Shown: positions 24,420 to 32,175 of the stretch, piece after piece | Position numbering within the stretch: the stretch's first letter is position 1 | How the letters are laid out: each line of letters opens with the position of its first letter | Assembly: GCA_014800065.1 (NCBI GenBank) | Contig: JAAVGX010000053.1 | Coordinates: forward strand, 1 to 46,883 | Direction: 5' to 3' | Origin: Bacteroidales bacterium | Lineage (GTDB): Bacteria; Bacteroidota; Bacteroidia; Bacteroidales; Muribaculaceae | Length of the DNA stretch: 46,883 nt | The notes under the pieces: model-generated | Told to the model about the DNA's origin: nothing | The model's database searches: none | Seen by the model: only the letters and a program-made list of their open reading frames with translations | Translations under genes and position numbers: made by a program

Positions 24420-25831
24420 CCTCGCGCCTGCTCTCCATACTTCGTTTTTACCTCTCCGTTTTGATGGCAGCCACTGCCATCACTGCGGTTGCGCAATCCA
24501 ATATTGCCATATACCGCAACGATGGAGAGTTCAATCAACTCAAGCTCGAATCCGGGGCAAAAATCAACCACACCGTTGGAGAGAATACCCCTCGGATTCA
24601 CATACACGACTGGCTGCGAGGTAACACTTCAATTCCTGTCGCTGCAATCGACAGCTGCGTAATGCGCCAATACGATATTCCTGCGCTCTATATCACATTG
24701 ACGGATTACCCGGATGCCGATATGCTGTGGGATAAGGAATTATACCTCAAAGCCAAAATCGCATTGCAAGGCAACGGCTACTGCGACGACCTGCCGGAAA
24801 CATCCGTTCAAGTGCGTGGTCGAGGCAACACCACATGGAGTATGCCCAAGAAACCAATGCGCATCAAATTCTCGAAGAAAACTTCTGTGGCAGGGCTGAA
24901 AAAGAGCAAAAATATGGTTCTGCTCAACAACTATGTCGACCCCACCTTGATGAGAAATGTCATATCCATGTGGCTGGCCCGCCGTCTGGACATTCCTTAT
25001 GCAAATTCCATGGAGCCATGCCATGTTTTTGTCAACAACAATTACGCCGGAGCCTACACCATGACCGAGAAACTTGGCATCAACTCCGGTAGCGTGGACA
25101 TAGACGAATCGGTGGGAATGCTGTTCGAAATAAGCAGTGAGTTTGACGAAAAATATAAATTTTACTCGGACTCATTAAATATGCCCGTGATGGTCAAAGA
25201 CCCCGATTTCGACGAGCTCTTCGAGGACGAGCCCGAGGGTCTTACCCCCGACCAGCGCCTGGCACTATGGCAGAAGGATTTCAACCGAGCGGAAGCACTG
25301 GCAATTCAGGGCAAAGGGGCCGAAGCCTTCGATATGGAAAGCTTTACCCGCTACCTCATGCTCTACAACATCGTTGCAAATCACGAAATTGGCGACCTCA
25401 AAAGTATCTACATTCACAAAAAATCCTTGGGCGAGGACGAAAAATACTTTTTCGGCCCGGCATGGGACTTTGATGTTGCATTCAATTTCAATGATATTTC
25501 CAACGATTCCTACACCTCGCGTCCTCCGGAATTAGCATTGCATACCCCCACCCTTATGGGTCACCTGCTGGACACCCCCGAGTCACGGGCTATCTACTGC
25601 GAACTATGGGAAAATTTCAAAAATGAAATATTCCCTGAACTGCTCGAATTCATCGATAATTATGCCGCGCTAATCGAACCCTCCGCCAAGCACAACGGCC
25701 TCCGCTGGCCCACATCCGGCCCGCTCTACGACTGGGCCTACCACATCACGAGCTTCGACTTCCACTCCCATGTCGACCAACTCCGCGCATGGCTCATCGC
25801 CAGGGTCGAGTACCTGGACAAAAACTACTGA
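24416..25831 (+). CDS. secreted CotH-type protein kinase, second tandem copy
   Basis: 471 residues, a close paralogue of the preceding gene over its whole length (same module order; VKDPDFDELFEDEPEGLTP against VKDPDFDELYEDEPEGLTP). Signal peptide ends TAVAQ (about residue 27). Kinase landmarks: VRGRGNTTWSMPKKPMRIKF, LLNNYVDPTLMRNVIS, EKLGINSGSVDID, and GPAWDFDVAFN with D351 and D353. The loop between the DFD motif and the C-terminal helix differs most between the copies, which could alter substrate choice (inference). Tandem duplication with retained coupling (ATGA) suggests both are used. Directly followed by phage-like debris. Confidence 0.9.
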   Translation: MTSRLLSILRFYLSVLMAATAITAVAQSNIAIYRNDGEFNQLKLESGAKINHTVGENTPRIHIHDWLRGNTSIPVAAIDSCVMRQYDIPALYITLTDYPDADMLWDKELYLKAKIALQGNGYCDDLPETSVQVRGRGNTTWSMPKKPMRIKFSKKTSVAGLKKSKNMVLLNNYVDPTLMRNVISMWLARRLDIPYANSMEPCHVFVNNNYAGAYTMTEKLGINSGSVDIDESVGMLFEISSEFDEKYKFYSDSLNMPVMVKDPDFDELFEDEPEGLTPDQRLALWQKDFNRAEALAIQGKGAEAFDMESFTRYLMLYNIVANHEIGDLKSIYIHKKSLGEDEKYFFGPAWDFDVAFNFNDISNDSYTSRPPELALHTPTLMGHLLDTPESRAIYCELWENFKNEIFPELLEFIDNYAALIEPSAKHNGLRWPTSGPLYDWAYHITSFDFHSHVDQLRAWLIARVEYLDKNY

Positions 25832-25974
25832 TAGCCCGTATTCCCAAATGCACCACAACCCTATTCATCGGTTCGCGAAGCCTACGCCGCTCTAATCGAC
25901 CGCATATCCGGCAAAGGCACTTGGGATAGCAACCCTTTTGTATTCGTATATGAATTTGAACTGGTTAAATAAGC
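25832..25974 (+). pseudogene. 3' fragment of a phage-like gene (ASCH-type ending)
   Basis: An open frame without start runs from just after the kinase stop to TAA 25972-25974. The translation holds YSSVREAYAALIDRISGKGT, WDSNP and then FVFVYEFELVK. The ending, W.(S/A)NP(F/W)V(F/W)VYEFE, is typical of small phage and plasmid proteins of the ASCH-like class. About 45 codons survive; the 5' part is missing. The family guess is tentative, but that this is a truncated gene is well supported by the missing start and coding-like composition. Confidence 0.6.
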
Positions 25975-25975
25975 A

Positions 25976-26224
25976 ATGTTCCTCTACTTCACTATCGCGC
26001 TTATCAACGTATTCCTGCACATATTCCGCAGCATACTTGTAATAAAATCCTCAAAATTGAAAGCGAGTGCCGCCAACTGCGTATGCTACACATTTTCGGC
26101 AGTGGTAATCAAATTCATTGCCGAGGTAGACCTTGTGAGCGCGATAGTAGTACAGGCAACAACCAACTTCATAGGCTGCTACATCGCGATGTGGGCAGCA
26201 GAAAAACTGAAAACCCAAAACTAA
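25976..26224 (+). CDS. 82-residue membrane protein of mobile-element type
   Basis: Starts 1 bp after the preceding fragment's stop. Three hydrophobic segments (about 1-24 LYFTIALINVFLHIFRSILV, 33-48, 52-76 VSAIVVQATTNFIGCYIAMW). The pattern R.ILV(I/V)..SKL, ending in a (Y/F)IAMW..EKL segment, resembles the N-terminal domain of UPF0316/DUF5698 membrane proteins, shortened as in phage-borne versions. Function unknown. Its stop overlaps the next start (TAATG), a compact phage-like arrangement. Whether it is expressed is doubtful because both neighbours are broken. Confidence 0.6.
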   Translation: MFLYFTIALINVFLHIFRSILVIKSSKLKASAANCVCYTFSAVVIKFIAEVDLVSAIVVQATTNFIGCYIAMWAAEKLKTQN

Positions 26225-26403
26225 TGAAAGTCTACATCTCAATTCCAATGACCAGCGTAGACCTTGCCGAGCAACGTCTACGCGCAGAACGTTTGGACGA
26301 AGTTATCAGGGAACAAGCCTACTCGTCTGAGTCTTTTGGGAGCGGATTTTTATTTTCGGGGAATTTTTATTATTTTTGCGTATCAAAACTGAATATGATA
26401 TGA
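26224..26403 (+). pseudogene. truncated DUF4406-like gene (N-terminal piece)
   Basis: The first 33 or so residues, starting MKVYISIPMTSVDLAEQRLR and then AERLDEVIREQAY, match the opening of DUF4406 proteins, phage-encoded relatives of nucleoside 2-deoxyribosyltransferases. The frame then runs into unrelated sequence (SSESFGSGFLFSGNFYYFCV) that contains the ferritin promoter and stops at 26403. The expected rest of about 70-100 residues is absent. A deletion junction near 26320-26335 is inferred. Confidence 0.65.
26347..26378 (+). promoter_or_regulatory. promoter of the ferritin gene
   Basis: TTTT (26347-26350) and TATTTTTG (26371-26378) with 20 bp between. Predicted start near 26382, 18-nt leader. 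It argues against any ferritin start upstream of ATG 26400. Confidence 0.65.
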
Positions 26404-26924
26404 TTTCTCAAAAACTACAAGATGCGCTTAATGCGCAGATCAATGCCGAGCTTTGGTCGGCTTATTTCTATCTTTCGATGTCGATGTACTTCCAGAGTGA
26501 AGGACGTTCCGGCTTCGCAAACTGGTTCAAGGTTCAATTTCAGGAAGAGCAGGCTCATGCTGAAATCTTCATGAACTATCTCAATAGTCGCGGCGGTCGC
26601 GTGGTTCTTGAAAAGATCGACGCCGTAAAGACTTCCTGGAGCTCCGCACTGTCAGTTTTCCAGGATACTCTTGCCCATGAAGAGAAGGTGACTGCCATGA
26701 TCAATGCCCTTTACGCCCTCGCAGAAGAGGAACATGACTATGCAACCCGTGGCAAACTTGATTGGTTTGTGTCCGAGCAGGTTGAAGAAGAAGAAACTGC
26801 CCGCGATATGATTGACCGCCTCAAGATGGTGGGCGACAACGGGCTTGCGCTGTACACTATCGACCAGGAGTTGGCTACCCGCACCTACACTGTGCCCGCT
26901 CCCTTGGCTGCCAAAGCCAACTAA
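26400..26924 (+). CDS. ftnA: non-haem ferritin
   Basis: 174 residues from ATG 26400; an in-frame TTG at 26376 lies inside the -7 box and is rejected. Four-helix ferritin with the full ferroxidase and third iron site of bacterial FtnA: E17, E50, H53, E94, Q127 and E130. Stores iron as ferric mineral in a 24-mer, removing ferrous iron and peroxide in the cytoplasm. Monocistronic, with its own promoter and a good terminator. Confidence 0.97.
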   Translation: MISQKLQDALNAQINAELWSAYFYLSMSMYFQSEGRSGFANWFKVQFQEEQAHAEIFMNYLNSRGGRVVLEKIDAVKTSWSSALSVFQDTLAHEEKVTAMINALYALAEEEHDYATRGKLDWFVSEQVEEEETARDMIDRLKMVGDNGLALYTIDQELATRTYTVPAPLAAKAN

Positions 26925-26947
26925 TAAACGGCTAACGACTTAAAAGA

Positions 26948-26979
26948 GCATCCGATTGTTTTTCAATCGGGTGCTTTTT
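26948..26979 (+). terminator. intrinsic terminator of ftnA
   Basis: GCATCCGATTG (26948-26958) pairs with CAATCGGGTGC (26964-26974, one T-G wobble), loop of five T, then TTTTT. Confidence 0.9.
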
Positions 26980-27000
26980 GTGGTATAAATGGGAAGTCGT

Positions 27001-27032
27001 CTTGGAGGATTGAAAGAGTTTTGCTAAATTTG
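27001..27032 (+). promoter_or_regulatory. promoter of the secreted jelly-roll-like gene
   Basis: CTTG (27001-27004) and TAAATTTG (27025-27032), 20 bp apart. Predicted start near 27036, giving an unusually long leader of almost 100 nt. Confidence 0.75.
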
Positions 27033-27049
27033 GAAGTGTAGAGAAAGTC

Positions 27050-27077
27050 GAAAACATGTGCTGATACGCATGTTTTC
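27050..27077 (+). promoter_or_regulatory. 9-bp stem-loop in the 5' leader
   Basis: GAAAACATG (27050-27058) pairs perfectly with CATGTTTTC (27069-27077), 10-nt loop. It begins about 14 nt after the predicted transcript start and could stabilise the mRNA or control translation. No riboswitch class is recognised. Confidence 0.45.
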
Positions 27078-27133
27078 AAGCAATTTGAATGTATCTCCGT
27101 CAAGGCCGTCAGTAAAACTAATCTTCAATCATT

Positions 27134-27790
27134 ATGAGAAGTATATTCCTTTCATTGTTCATAGCCGTTGTTTTCGGCATGACCTCCAATGCGCAGACCT
27201 TTCTTGAAACATTCGACACCAACACCTTCGGTTGGACCGAGAGTGGCCCCGATGGTTACTATGGTTCCTCGGTGATTGATAATGGCGTGATGACTCTCAA
27301 ATCAAAAGGTGACACGAAGTTTTTGCGTTTTGCAGCAAATGCGCACGGGTTTGATAGAAATTCCGAGACTACCGCGTTTGAAACACACTGCTACGCACCC
27401 ATCGATGTGGCGAAGCCATTTGAAATCGTTGCAAAAATCCAAATGGATAATCTTGACCTTGAGCGAGAAGCGGGCATAATTTTCAACTATCGCGATTTCG
27501 GCAACTATTATGCCTTTGTATTCGACAAGCAGACAGTTACATTCCTGCGGATGGCCGATAATTATTGTATAGGCAGTATCTCTCAGGATGTCAAATGGGA
27601 TAAGGCAATCAAGGGCAAGCAGAATCAGGTGTGGAAGCTGGTCAGCGACAATGGCGACCTCCGGTTCTTTGTGAATGATGTGGAGATACTGATGGTCAAG
27701 TATATGCCGCTTGACTTTGCCGGCGTAGGTTTCTGCACCATAGGTAAGCAGACGCTGATTGTGGACGAGGTAATCTTCACGCAGAAATAA
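27134..27790 (+). CDS. secreted concanavalin/LamG-like domain protein
   Basis: 218 residues. Signal peptide MRSIFLSLFIAVVFGMTSNA, cleaved before QTFLETFDTN. The mature protein is one beta-sandwich-like domain of about 195 residues: ETFDTNTFGWTESGPDGYYG, DNLDLEREAGIIFNYRDF, NYYAFVFDKQTVTFLRM, VWKLVSDNGDLRFFVNDVEI, GVGFCTIGKQTLIVDEVIF. This strand pattern is that of the 3-keto-disaccharide hydrolase/LamG type (DUF1080-like), often carbohydrate-binding. No catalytic residues can be assigned. Stands alone between two terminators. Confidence 0.78.
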   Translation: MRSIFLSLFIAVVFGMTSNAQTFLETFDTNTFGWTESGPDGYYGSSVIDNGVMTLKSKGDTKFLRFAANAHGFDRNSETTAFETHCYAPIDVAKPFEIVAKIQMDNLDLEREAGIIFNYRDFGNYYAFVFDKQTVTFLRMADNYCIGSISQDVKWDKAIKGKQNQVWKLVSDNGDLRFFVNDVEILMVKYMPLDFAGVGFCTIGKQTLIVDEVIFTQK

Positions 27791-27813
27791 GTAGCTCTTA
27801 TTCAAAAATAGAT

Positions 27814-27852
27814 GAAGGAGGTAAGCACCTGCAACAGGTTCCTGCCTCCTTC
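27814..27852. terminator. shared hairpin between convergent genes
   Basis: GAAGGAGG (27814-27821) pairs with CCTCCTTC (27845-27852); the inner part can extend imperfectly (CACCTG/CAGGT). It lies between the ends of the secreted-protein gene and aspD and can serve both strands. Confidence 0.65.
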
Positions 27853-27872
27853 TTGATTATTATTGGTAAGCC

Positions 27873-29510
27873 TTATTTGGACGCTTTGTATTCTTCGTAA
27901 TATTCATCGAAGATTTCGCGAATTTTCTTACCGATTTCTTCGTAGTCCTCGGTGACGAGGTTTGCCTGCGAGGTGCGGATTGACCATACCGGACCATCGA
28001 AGCCTGAGCCGTTGAGCACTACCACGCCTTTATCGGCAGCCAGACGGATGGTTACATCCAGGGGCGCATGTTTTTGGGCGAGCCACTGAGCGAAGTCGTC
28101 GCCGTGGATTTTCTTTGCCCAAACCATGAAATCGATTTCGGCGTAGTATCCCACACGCTGATCGCTGTCGGGGTACTTGAAGCCGGTCGCTTTCCACAGA
28201 GCGTCGAGGCGTTCTTTAATCATCGCCTGCATCTTTTTCTTGAATTCGTCGTCCTTATCCACGAGGCATTTCAAGGCGAACAGGCACATCTGAATTTGCT
28301 GCGGTGTGCTCAGGCCGGCGGTGTGGTTCAGGGCAACCAGTCGGCTGTCGGCCACCAGACGGTCGATGAATTTGAGGCCGCCAACGTCGAGCGTAAGGGA
28401 GCCGTAACGGCTGTCGAGATCCTTGCGGTCGGCTTCGGGGAGATTTTTGATGAGCTTGTCGCACACATTATCCTTAGCGGCAGCGATTACGGCCAATCGC
28501 CAGCCGGTAGCCCCGAAGTATTTCGAGAACGAGTATACGCAGAGGGTATTGTAGGGCAGCACGTACATGAGGCTCTTGAAATCCTTGGCGAAGGTGCCGT
28601 ATACATCATCGGTGATGATAATCAGGTTGGGATTATCCTTCTTAACTACGTCCACGATATAGTTCATATTATCATCGGAGAGCTTGAAGGATGGCGGGTT
28701 GGAGGGGTTGATGCAGCAGAGGAGCTTCACGGAGGGGTCACGAAGTTTGTCGAGTTCTTCGTTGGAGTAATTCCATGTGTGCATACCGTTCTTTTCCTCG
28801 TCGTTGGCACTGACAGTTACGACGTCGAATTTGAAGCGGTCCAGTTGCGGGATTTCGAGGTAAGGCGTGAAAAGCGGAGTCATCAGAGCAATCTTATCAC
28901 CCTTTTCCACAAGGTGGTTTGCCTGGAGGGAATCGAAGAGGTAGCACATAGCCGCCGTACCGCCTTCAGTGGCGAAGTAGTCGTACTCCTGCCCGAAACC
29001 GGGAGCGCGGTTGCCCATTTCCTGAGCCATGTAGGCAGCCACGATGCGTTCGGCGTGGGTGAGCATACGGGGAGGTGTGGGGTACTGGTCGCCGATGATA
29101 CCTTCAATCCATTCGAAGGCCAGTTCGTCGCGGTCGCATTTGAGGGTTTGGACGGCGTAGTCCCAGCACTGACGTGCCAGTGTGGCGCCGGGAGCCATAG
29201 CGTGGTCTCGCATGTAGTTTTCAAAAGCGTCGCCGAGGCCTTCGGATTTTTCGGGGATACCGGCAATTCCGGGAGCGGCCTGGTAGATGCGCTTGCACAC
29301 ATCCACGGCAAATGCACCCAAGAAGAAGAATGCATCGCGGGCATCGTAGGCAATCCAGTTGGGGTTTCCTCGACCGGCATTAAGGTAGGCATCAGCGCTT
29401 TTCTTTTCCTGACGCTTGGCCATTTCGATAAGTTCGTTTTTTATTTCGAAGGGACTCATCGTGCTGAGACGCTCTTCGTACTTTGTTGAGAATGGATTTT
29501 TAGCGGCCAT
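27873..29510 (-). CDS. aspD: aspartate 4-decarboxylase (with aspartate aminotransferase fold)
   Basis: 545 residues, the length of AspD. Fold-type I PLP enzyme that converts L-aspartate to L-alanine and CO2, consuming a proton. Markers: LNAGRGNPNW at 43-52, INPSNPPS at 267-274, TDDVYGTF at 300-307 with the PLP-binding Asp, and SFSKYFGATGWR with Schiff-base K330. The N- and C-terminal extensions relative to ordinary aminotransferases fit the decarboxylase. Encoded 39 bp after aspT in the same direction. Confidence 0.96.
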   Translation of the reverse strand: MAAKNPFSTKYEERLSTMSPFEIKNELIEMAKRQEKKSADAYLNAGRGNPNWIAYDARDAFFFLGAFAVDVCKRIYQAAPGIAGIPEKSEGLGDAFENYMRDHAMAPGATLARQCWDYAVQTLKCDRDELAFEWIEGIIGDQYPTPPRMLTHAERIVAAYMAQEMGNRAPGFGQEYDYFATEGGTAAMCYLFDSLQANHLVEKGDKIALMTPLFTPYLEIPQLDRFKFDVVTVSANDEEKNGMHTWNYSNEELDKLRDPSVKLLCCINPSNPPSFKLSDDNMNYIVDVVKKDNPNLIIITDDVYGTFAKDFKSLMYVLPYNTLCVYSFSKYFGATGWRLAVIAAAKDNVCDKLIKNLPEADRKDLDSRYGSLTLDVGGLKFIDRLVADSRLVALNHTAGLSTPQQIQMCLFALKCLVDKDDEFKKKMQAMIKERLDALWKATGFKYPDSDQRVGYYAEIDFMVWAKKIHGDDFAQWLAQKHAPLDVTIRLAADKGVVVLNGSGFDGPVWSIRTSQANLVTEDYEEIGKKIREIFDEYYEEYKASK

Positions 29511-29549
29511 ATTATAATTATATATGTGTTATGAGTTATGTTTAAAAAG

Positions 29550-31253
29550 TTATGCACAGATTAGGGTTATTGCCACGCCCATCAGGATGAGCAGAGTGTT
29601 ACCGATGGCGTAGGTAATGGTGTATCCCAGTGCCGGCACGGTGGAGCCGAGGGCGTCCTGGATAGCACCCAGGGAGGCGGTGGTTACTCGCGACCCGGCC
29701 ACGCAGCCGAGGTTGACTGCCGGATGGAATTTGAATACGCGGTCGCCTACCCATATGCCGATGATAAGCGGTAGCGTAGTAGCGATTATACCTGCCAGCA
29801 GGAGTCCCCAGCCGGTTTGCTGGAGTCCGCTCACGAACGTCGGCGCGGCGGTGATACCGATTACGGCGATGAAGAGGTTAAGGCCTACATTGTTCATAAA
29901 CCATACCGTAGATTCCGGAATTTGTCCGAAAGTCGGGTGCTTGGAGCGCAGCCAGCCCAGAAGCAAACCGGCAATCAGTGCACCGCCGGAAGTGCTGAGG
30001 CTCACGGGGATACCGCCAAAATGGATTGTGATAGCACCGATGAGTGCGCCGATGAATATACCGAACCCGACGAAAACCATGTCGGTAACCTTGGAAGGAC
30101 GGTCGGCATAGCCTATGACCTTTGCCGCGGCGTCCACTTCTTTCTTGGTACCCATGAGAGTGAGCACATCGCCACCCTGAATTTTGGTTTGCAGAGCTAC
30201 GGGAATGATAGCGCCAAGTCGGGTTATCTTGCTTACAATTACGCCTTTCATTTCAGGAATCTTGCGCAGGTCGGCAATCGTAATTCCGTCGGTAGCCTTT
30301 GAAGCTACCATCACGGGAATGCGTTCCACTGAGAAGGCCAGCAGTTCCACGTCGGCCACTTCCGGACCAATCCAACGCTCATCGCCTATGATATATTCGC
30401 GGCGTCCTGTAATTACCACAACATCACCGGTTTTGATGACTGTTGTTGGCTCGATATTTTCAACGATTTTGCCATCGATACGAGCGCGTTCCACGAAAAT
30501 TCGCTTGCCATTATCGTTCAATTTAGCTTCTATGTCGGCCACAGTCATGCCTTGAGCAAAAGCTTCGTCCTGAGCCTTGAATGCTCGGTACACCACCGGA
30601 GTGCCGGCGATTACGAATGAGGGGTCGGTCGACTCGGCCGAAGTGCCCATCTCAGCCTCCAGTTCGGCAGTCTGCTGGCGAACCTTCTTTATTCCGCCCA
30701 GCATCATGGGGCCGATATAGCTCAGAATATAGGCAGATCCGATTGTACCGAAGATATAAGTTACGGCATAGCACACGGGAATGATGTCGGTCCAGGCTTT
30801 CTGGTCGGCCGCGGAGGCATTCATGGTGGAGATTGTGTCGCCGGCTACGCCAATCACAGCCGAAATTGTCTGTGCTCCGGCAAAGAGGCCGGCGGCTTCG
30901 CCTGCGTTATAGCCGAACAGTAGTGCCACTGCCACGGTCACACCCATGCAGATGAAACACATCACAACTGCAAAAATAACTTGCTTGAGACCCGAGCCTC
31001 GCATTGCGCGGAAAAATTGCGGTCCAACGCTGTAGCCAATCGCGAAGAGGAACAGCAGGAACGAAACCGACTTCAACGGGCCGGGAATAGGAATATCCAG
31101 CTGACCCACGAGCACACCTACAAGCAGCACTGATGTTACAGTGCCCAGCGAGAAAGTTTTGTATTTGAGCTTTCCTATAAGAAAGCCAAGACCCAGCGTC
31201 AAAAAGATAGGAATTGCCGGGTTCGAGCGAAAAGTATCTATTATCCAATTCAT
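29550..31253 (-). CDS. aspT: aspartate:alanine antiporter AspT
   Basis: 567 residues. Two blocks of hydrophobic helices (about 1-190 and 385-567, each an AspT/YidE-YbjL duplication domain) flank two RCK/TrkA-C-like domains (about 210-370: VADIEAKLNDNGKRIFVERA, ITIADLRKIPEMKGVIVSKI). It exchanges external aspartate for internal alanine. With AspD this is electrogenic and consumes cytoplasmic protons, producing a proton motive force without respiration. The pairing with aspD makes this call much stronger than for a lone YidE-type transporter. No promoter matching the consensus was found upstream. Confidence 0.95.
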   Translation of the reverse strand: MNWIIDTFRSNPAIPIFLTLGLGFLIGKLKYKTFSLGTVTSVLLVGVLVGQLDIPIPGPLKSVSFLLFLFAIGYSVGPQFFRAMRGSGLKQVIFAVVMCFICMGVTVAVALLFGYNAGEAAGLFAGAQTISAVIGVAGDTISTMNASAADQKAWTDIIPVCYAVTYIFGTIGSAYILSYIGPMMLGGIKKVRQQTAELEAEMGTSAESTDPSFVIAGTPVVYRAFKAQDEAFAQGMTVADIEAKLNDNGKRIFVERARIDGKIVENIEPTTVIKTGDVVVITGRREYIIGDERWIGPEVADVELLAFSVERIPVMVASKATDGITIADLRKIPEMKGVIVSKITRLGAIIPVALQTKIQGGDVLTLMGTKKEVDAAAKVIGYADRPSKVTDMVFVGFGIFIGALIGAITIHFGGIPVSLSTSGGALIAGLLLGWLRSKHPTFGQIPESTVWFMNNVGLNLFIAVIGITAAPTFVSGLQQTGWGLLLAGIIATTLPLIIGIWVGDRVFKFHPAVNLGCVAGSRVTTASLGAIQDALGSTVPALGYTITYAIGNTLLILMGVAITLICA

Positions 31254-31318
31254 AGTGAGAGGAGGTTATATATAATTAAAACTCCATGTGACCGATAAGG
31301 TTCAAGGAGAACGTCTTT

Positions 31319-31349
31319 TTTGCAGAGTCAAAAAAATTTACTAACTTTG
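31319..31349 (+). promoter_or_regulatory. promoter of the LytM-like gene
   Basis: TTTG (31319-31322) and TAACTTTG (31342-31349), spacing 19 bp. Predicted transcript start near 31353, only a few bases before ATG 31357, so the mRNA would be nearly leaderless. Confidence 0.65.
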
Positions 31350-31356
31350 AGGCCTG

Positions 31357-32175
31357 ATGAAACGCACTCGTAAAAGCTACAGGAATCCGGCTCGTTACCG
31401 CCTTGAGTTCATTAAGGAAAACACCCTTAATGTGCTATGGAGCGTGCGAATGACACCCCTGCGAGTGTGGCTCACTTCCGCTCTGATAGTTGCCGCTATT
31501 GGTGCATTGATTTGGCTGATAATGAGTTACACGCCTTTGCGGCGACTCGTTCCGGGAACATTGAGCGGCGACCTGCGGGCTCGCTATATCGAGCTGACGC
31601 TCACCGTCGACTCTCTGGAGCAACGAGCCGCAGTCTCCGATGCCTATCTTGCCAATATACAATCAATTCTTACCGGAGATATACCCGAAACAACTCCTAC
31701 TGAAGCTCCTCAGCTGGCCGTTGCCGACTCGCTGCTGGAGGCTTCCGAGGCGGAACGAGCGTTTGTGCAGCAATTCGAGGAGCAGGAGCGATTCAACCTG
31801 TCTGTCCTTGCTCCTATTGCAGCTGAGGGCATGGTTTTCACAACACCAGGTAATGTGGCGGAAGTTCGTTCTCTCCCGGGAGCGGGTCGCGCTGTCGAGC
31901 TGGTTATTCCCCGTGGTGGCGCTGTCAATTCGGTCTACCGCGGTACTGTGGTGAGTGTGGTGCCCCGACCCGACGGACTGTCGGACATTACAATTCAGCA
32001 TCCCAACGAATTCCTCACGGTGTACTCCGGCGTTCATGATGTTTTTGTGGAAAAGGGCTCAAAAGTGGTTGCCGGTCAGCGAATAGCCCATGCCGATGCC
32101 AATCCTCTGCGCTTTGAGCTGTGGCATAAAGGTTCGGCTCTGGATAGCCGGGAATATATAAGCATGGAACCATGA
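31357..32175 (+). CDS. membrane-anchored degenerate LytM/M23 protein
   Basis: 272 residues. Basic N-terminus, one transmembrane helix at about 38-55 (VWLTSALIVAAIGALIWLIM), a coiled-coil linker (SGDLRARYIELTLTVDSLEQ and on), then an M23 domain at about 165-272 (GRAVELVIPRGGAVNSVYRG; VYSGVHDVFVEKGSKVVAGQ; LRFELWHKG). The zinc ligands are missing: the HxGxD and HxH positions read PRGGAVN and RFE. It is therefore probably a non-enzymatic regulator of a murein hydrolase, like EnvC or NlpD, at the outer face of the inner membrane. It overlaps the VanZ-like gene by ATGA. Confidence 0.9.
   Translation: MKRTRKSYRNPARYRLEFIKENTLNVLWSVRMTPLRVWLTSALIVAAIGALIWLIMSYTPLRRLVPGTLSGDLRARYIELTLTVDSLEQRAAVSDAYLANIQSILTGDIPETTPTEAPQLAVADSLLEASEAERAFVQQFEEQERFNLSVLAPIAAEGMVFTTPGNVAEVRSLPGAGRAVELVIPRGGAVNSVYRGTVVSVVPRPDGLSDITIQHPNEFLTVYSGVHDVFVEKGSKVVAGQRIAHADANPLRFELWHKGSALDSREYISMEP

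Noticed and set aside
28068..29489. 473-codon open frame antisense to aspD
   Set aside because: The opposite strand encodes an unmistakable PLP enzyme with all motifs. The antisense frame is rich in Val, Gly and His in a way typical of shadows of GC-biased codons, and lacks recognisable domains.
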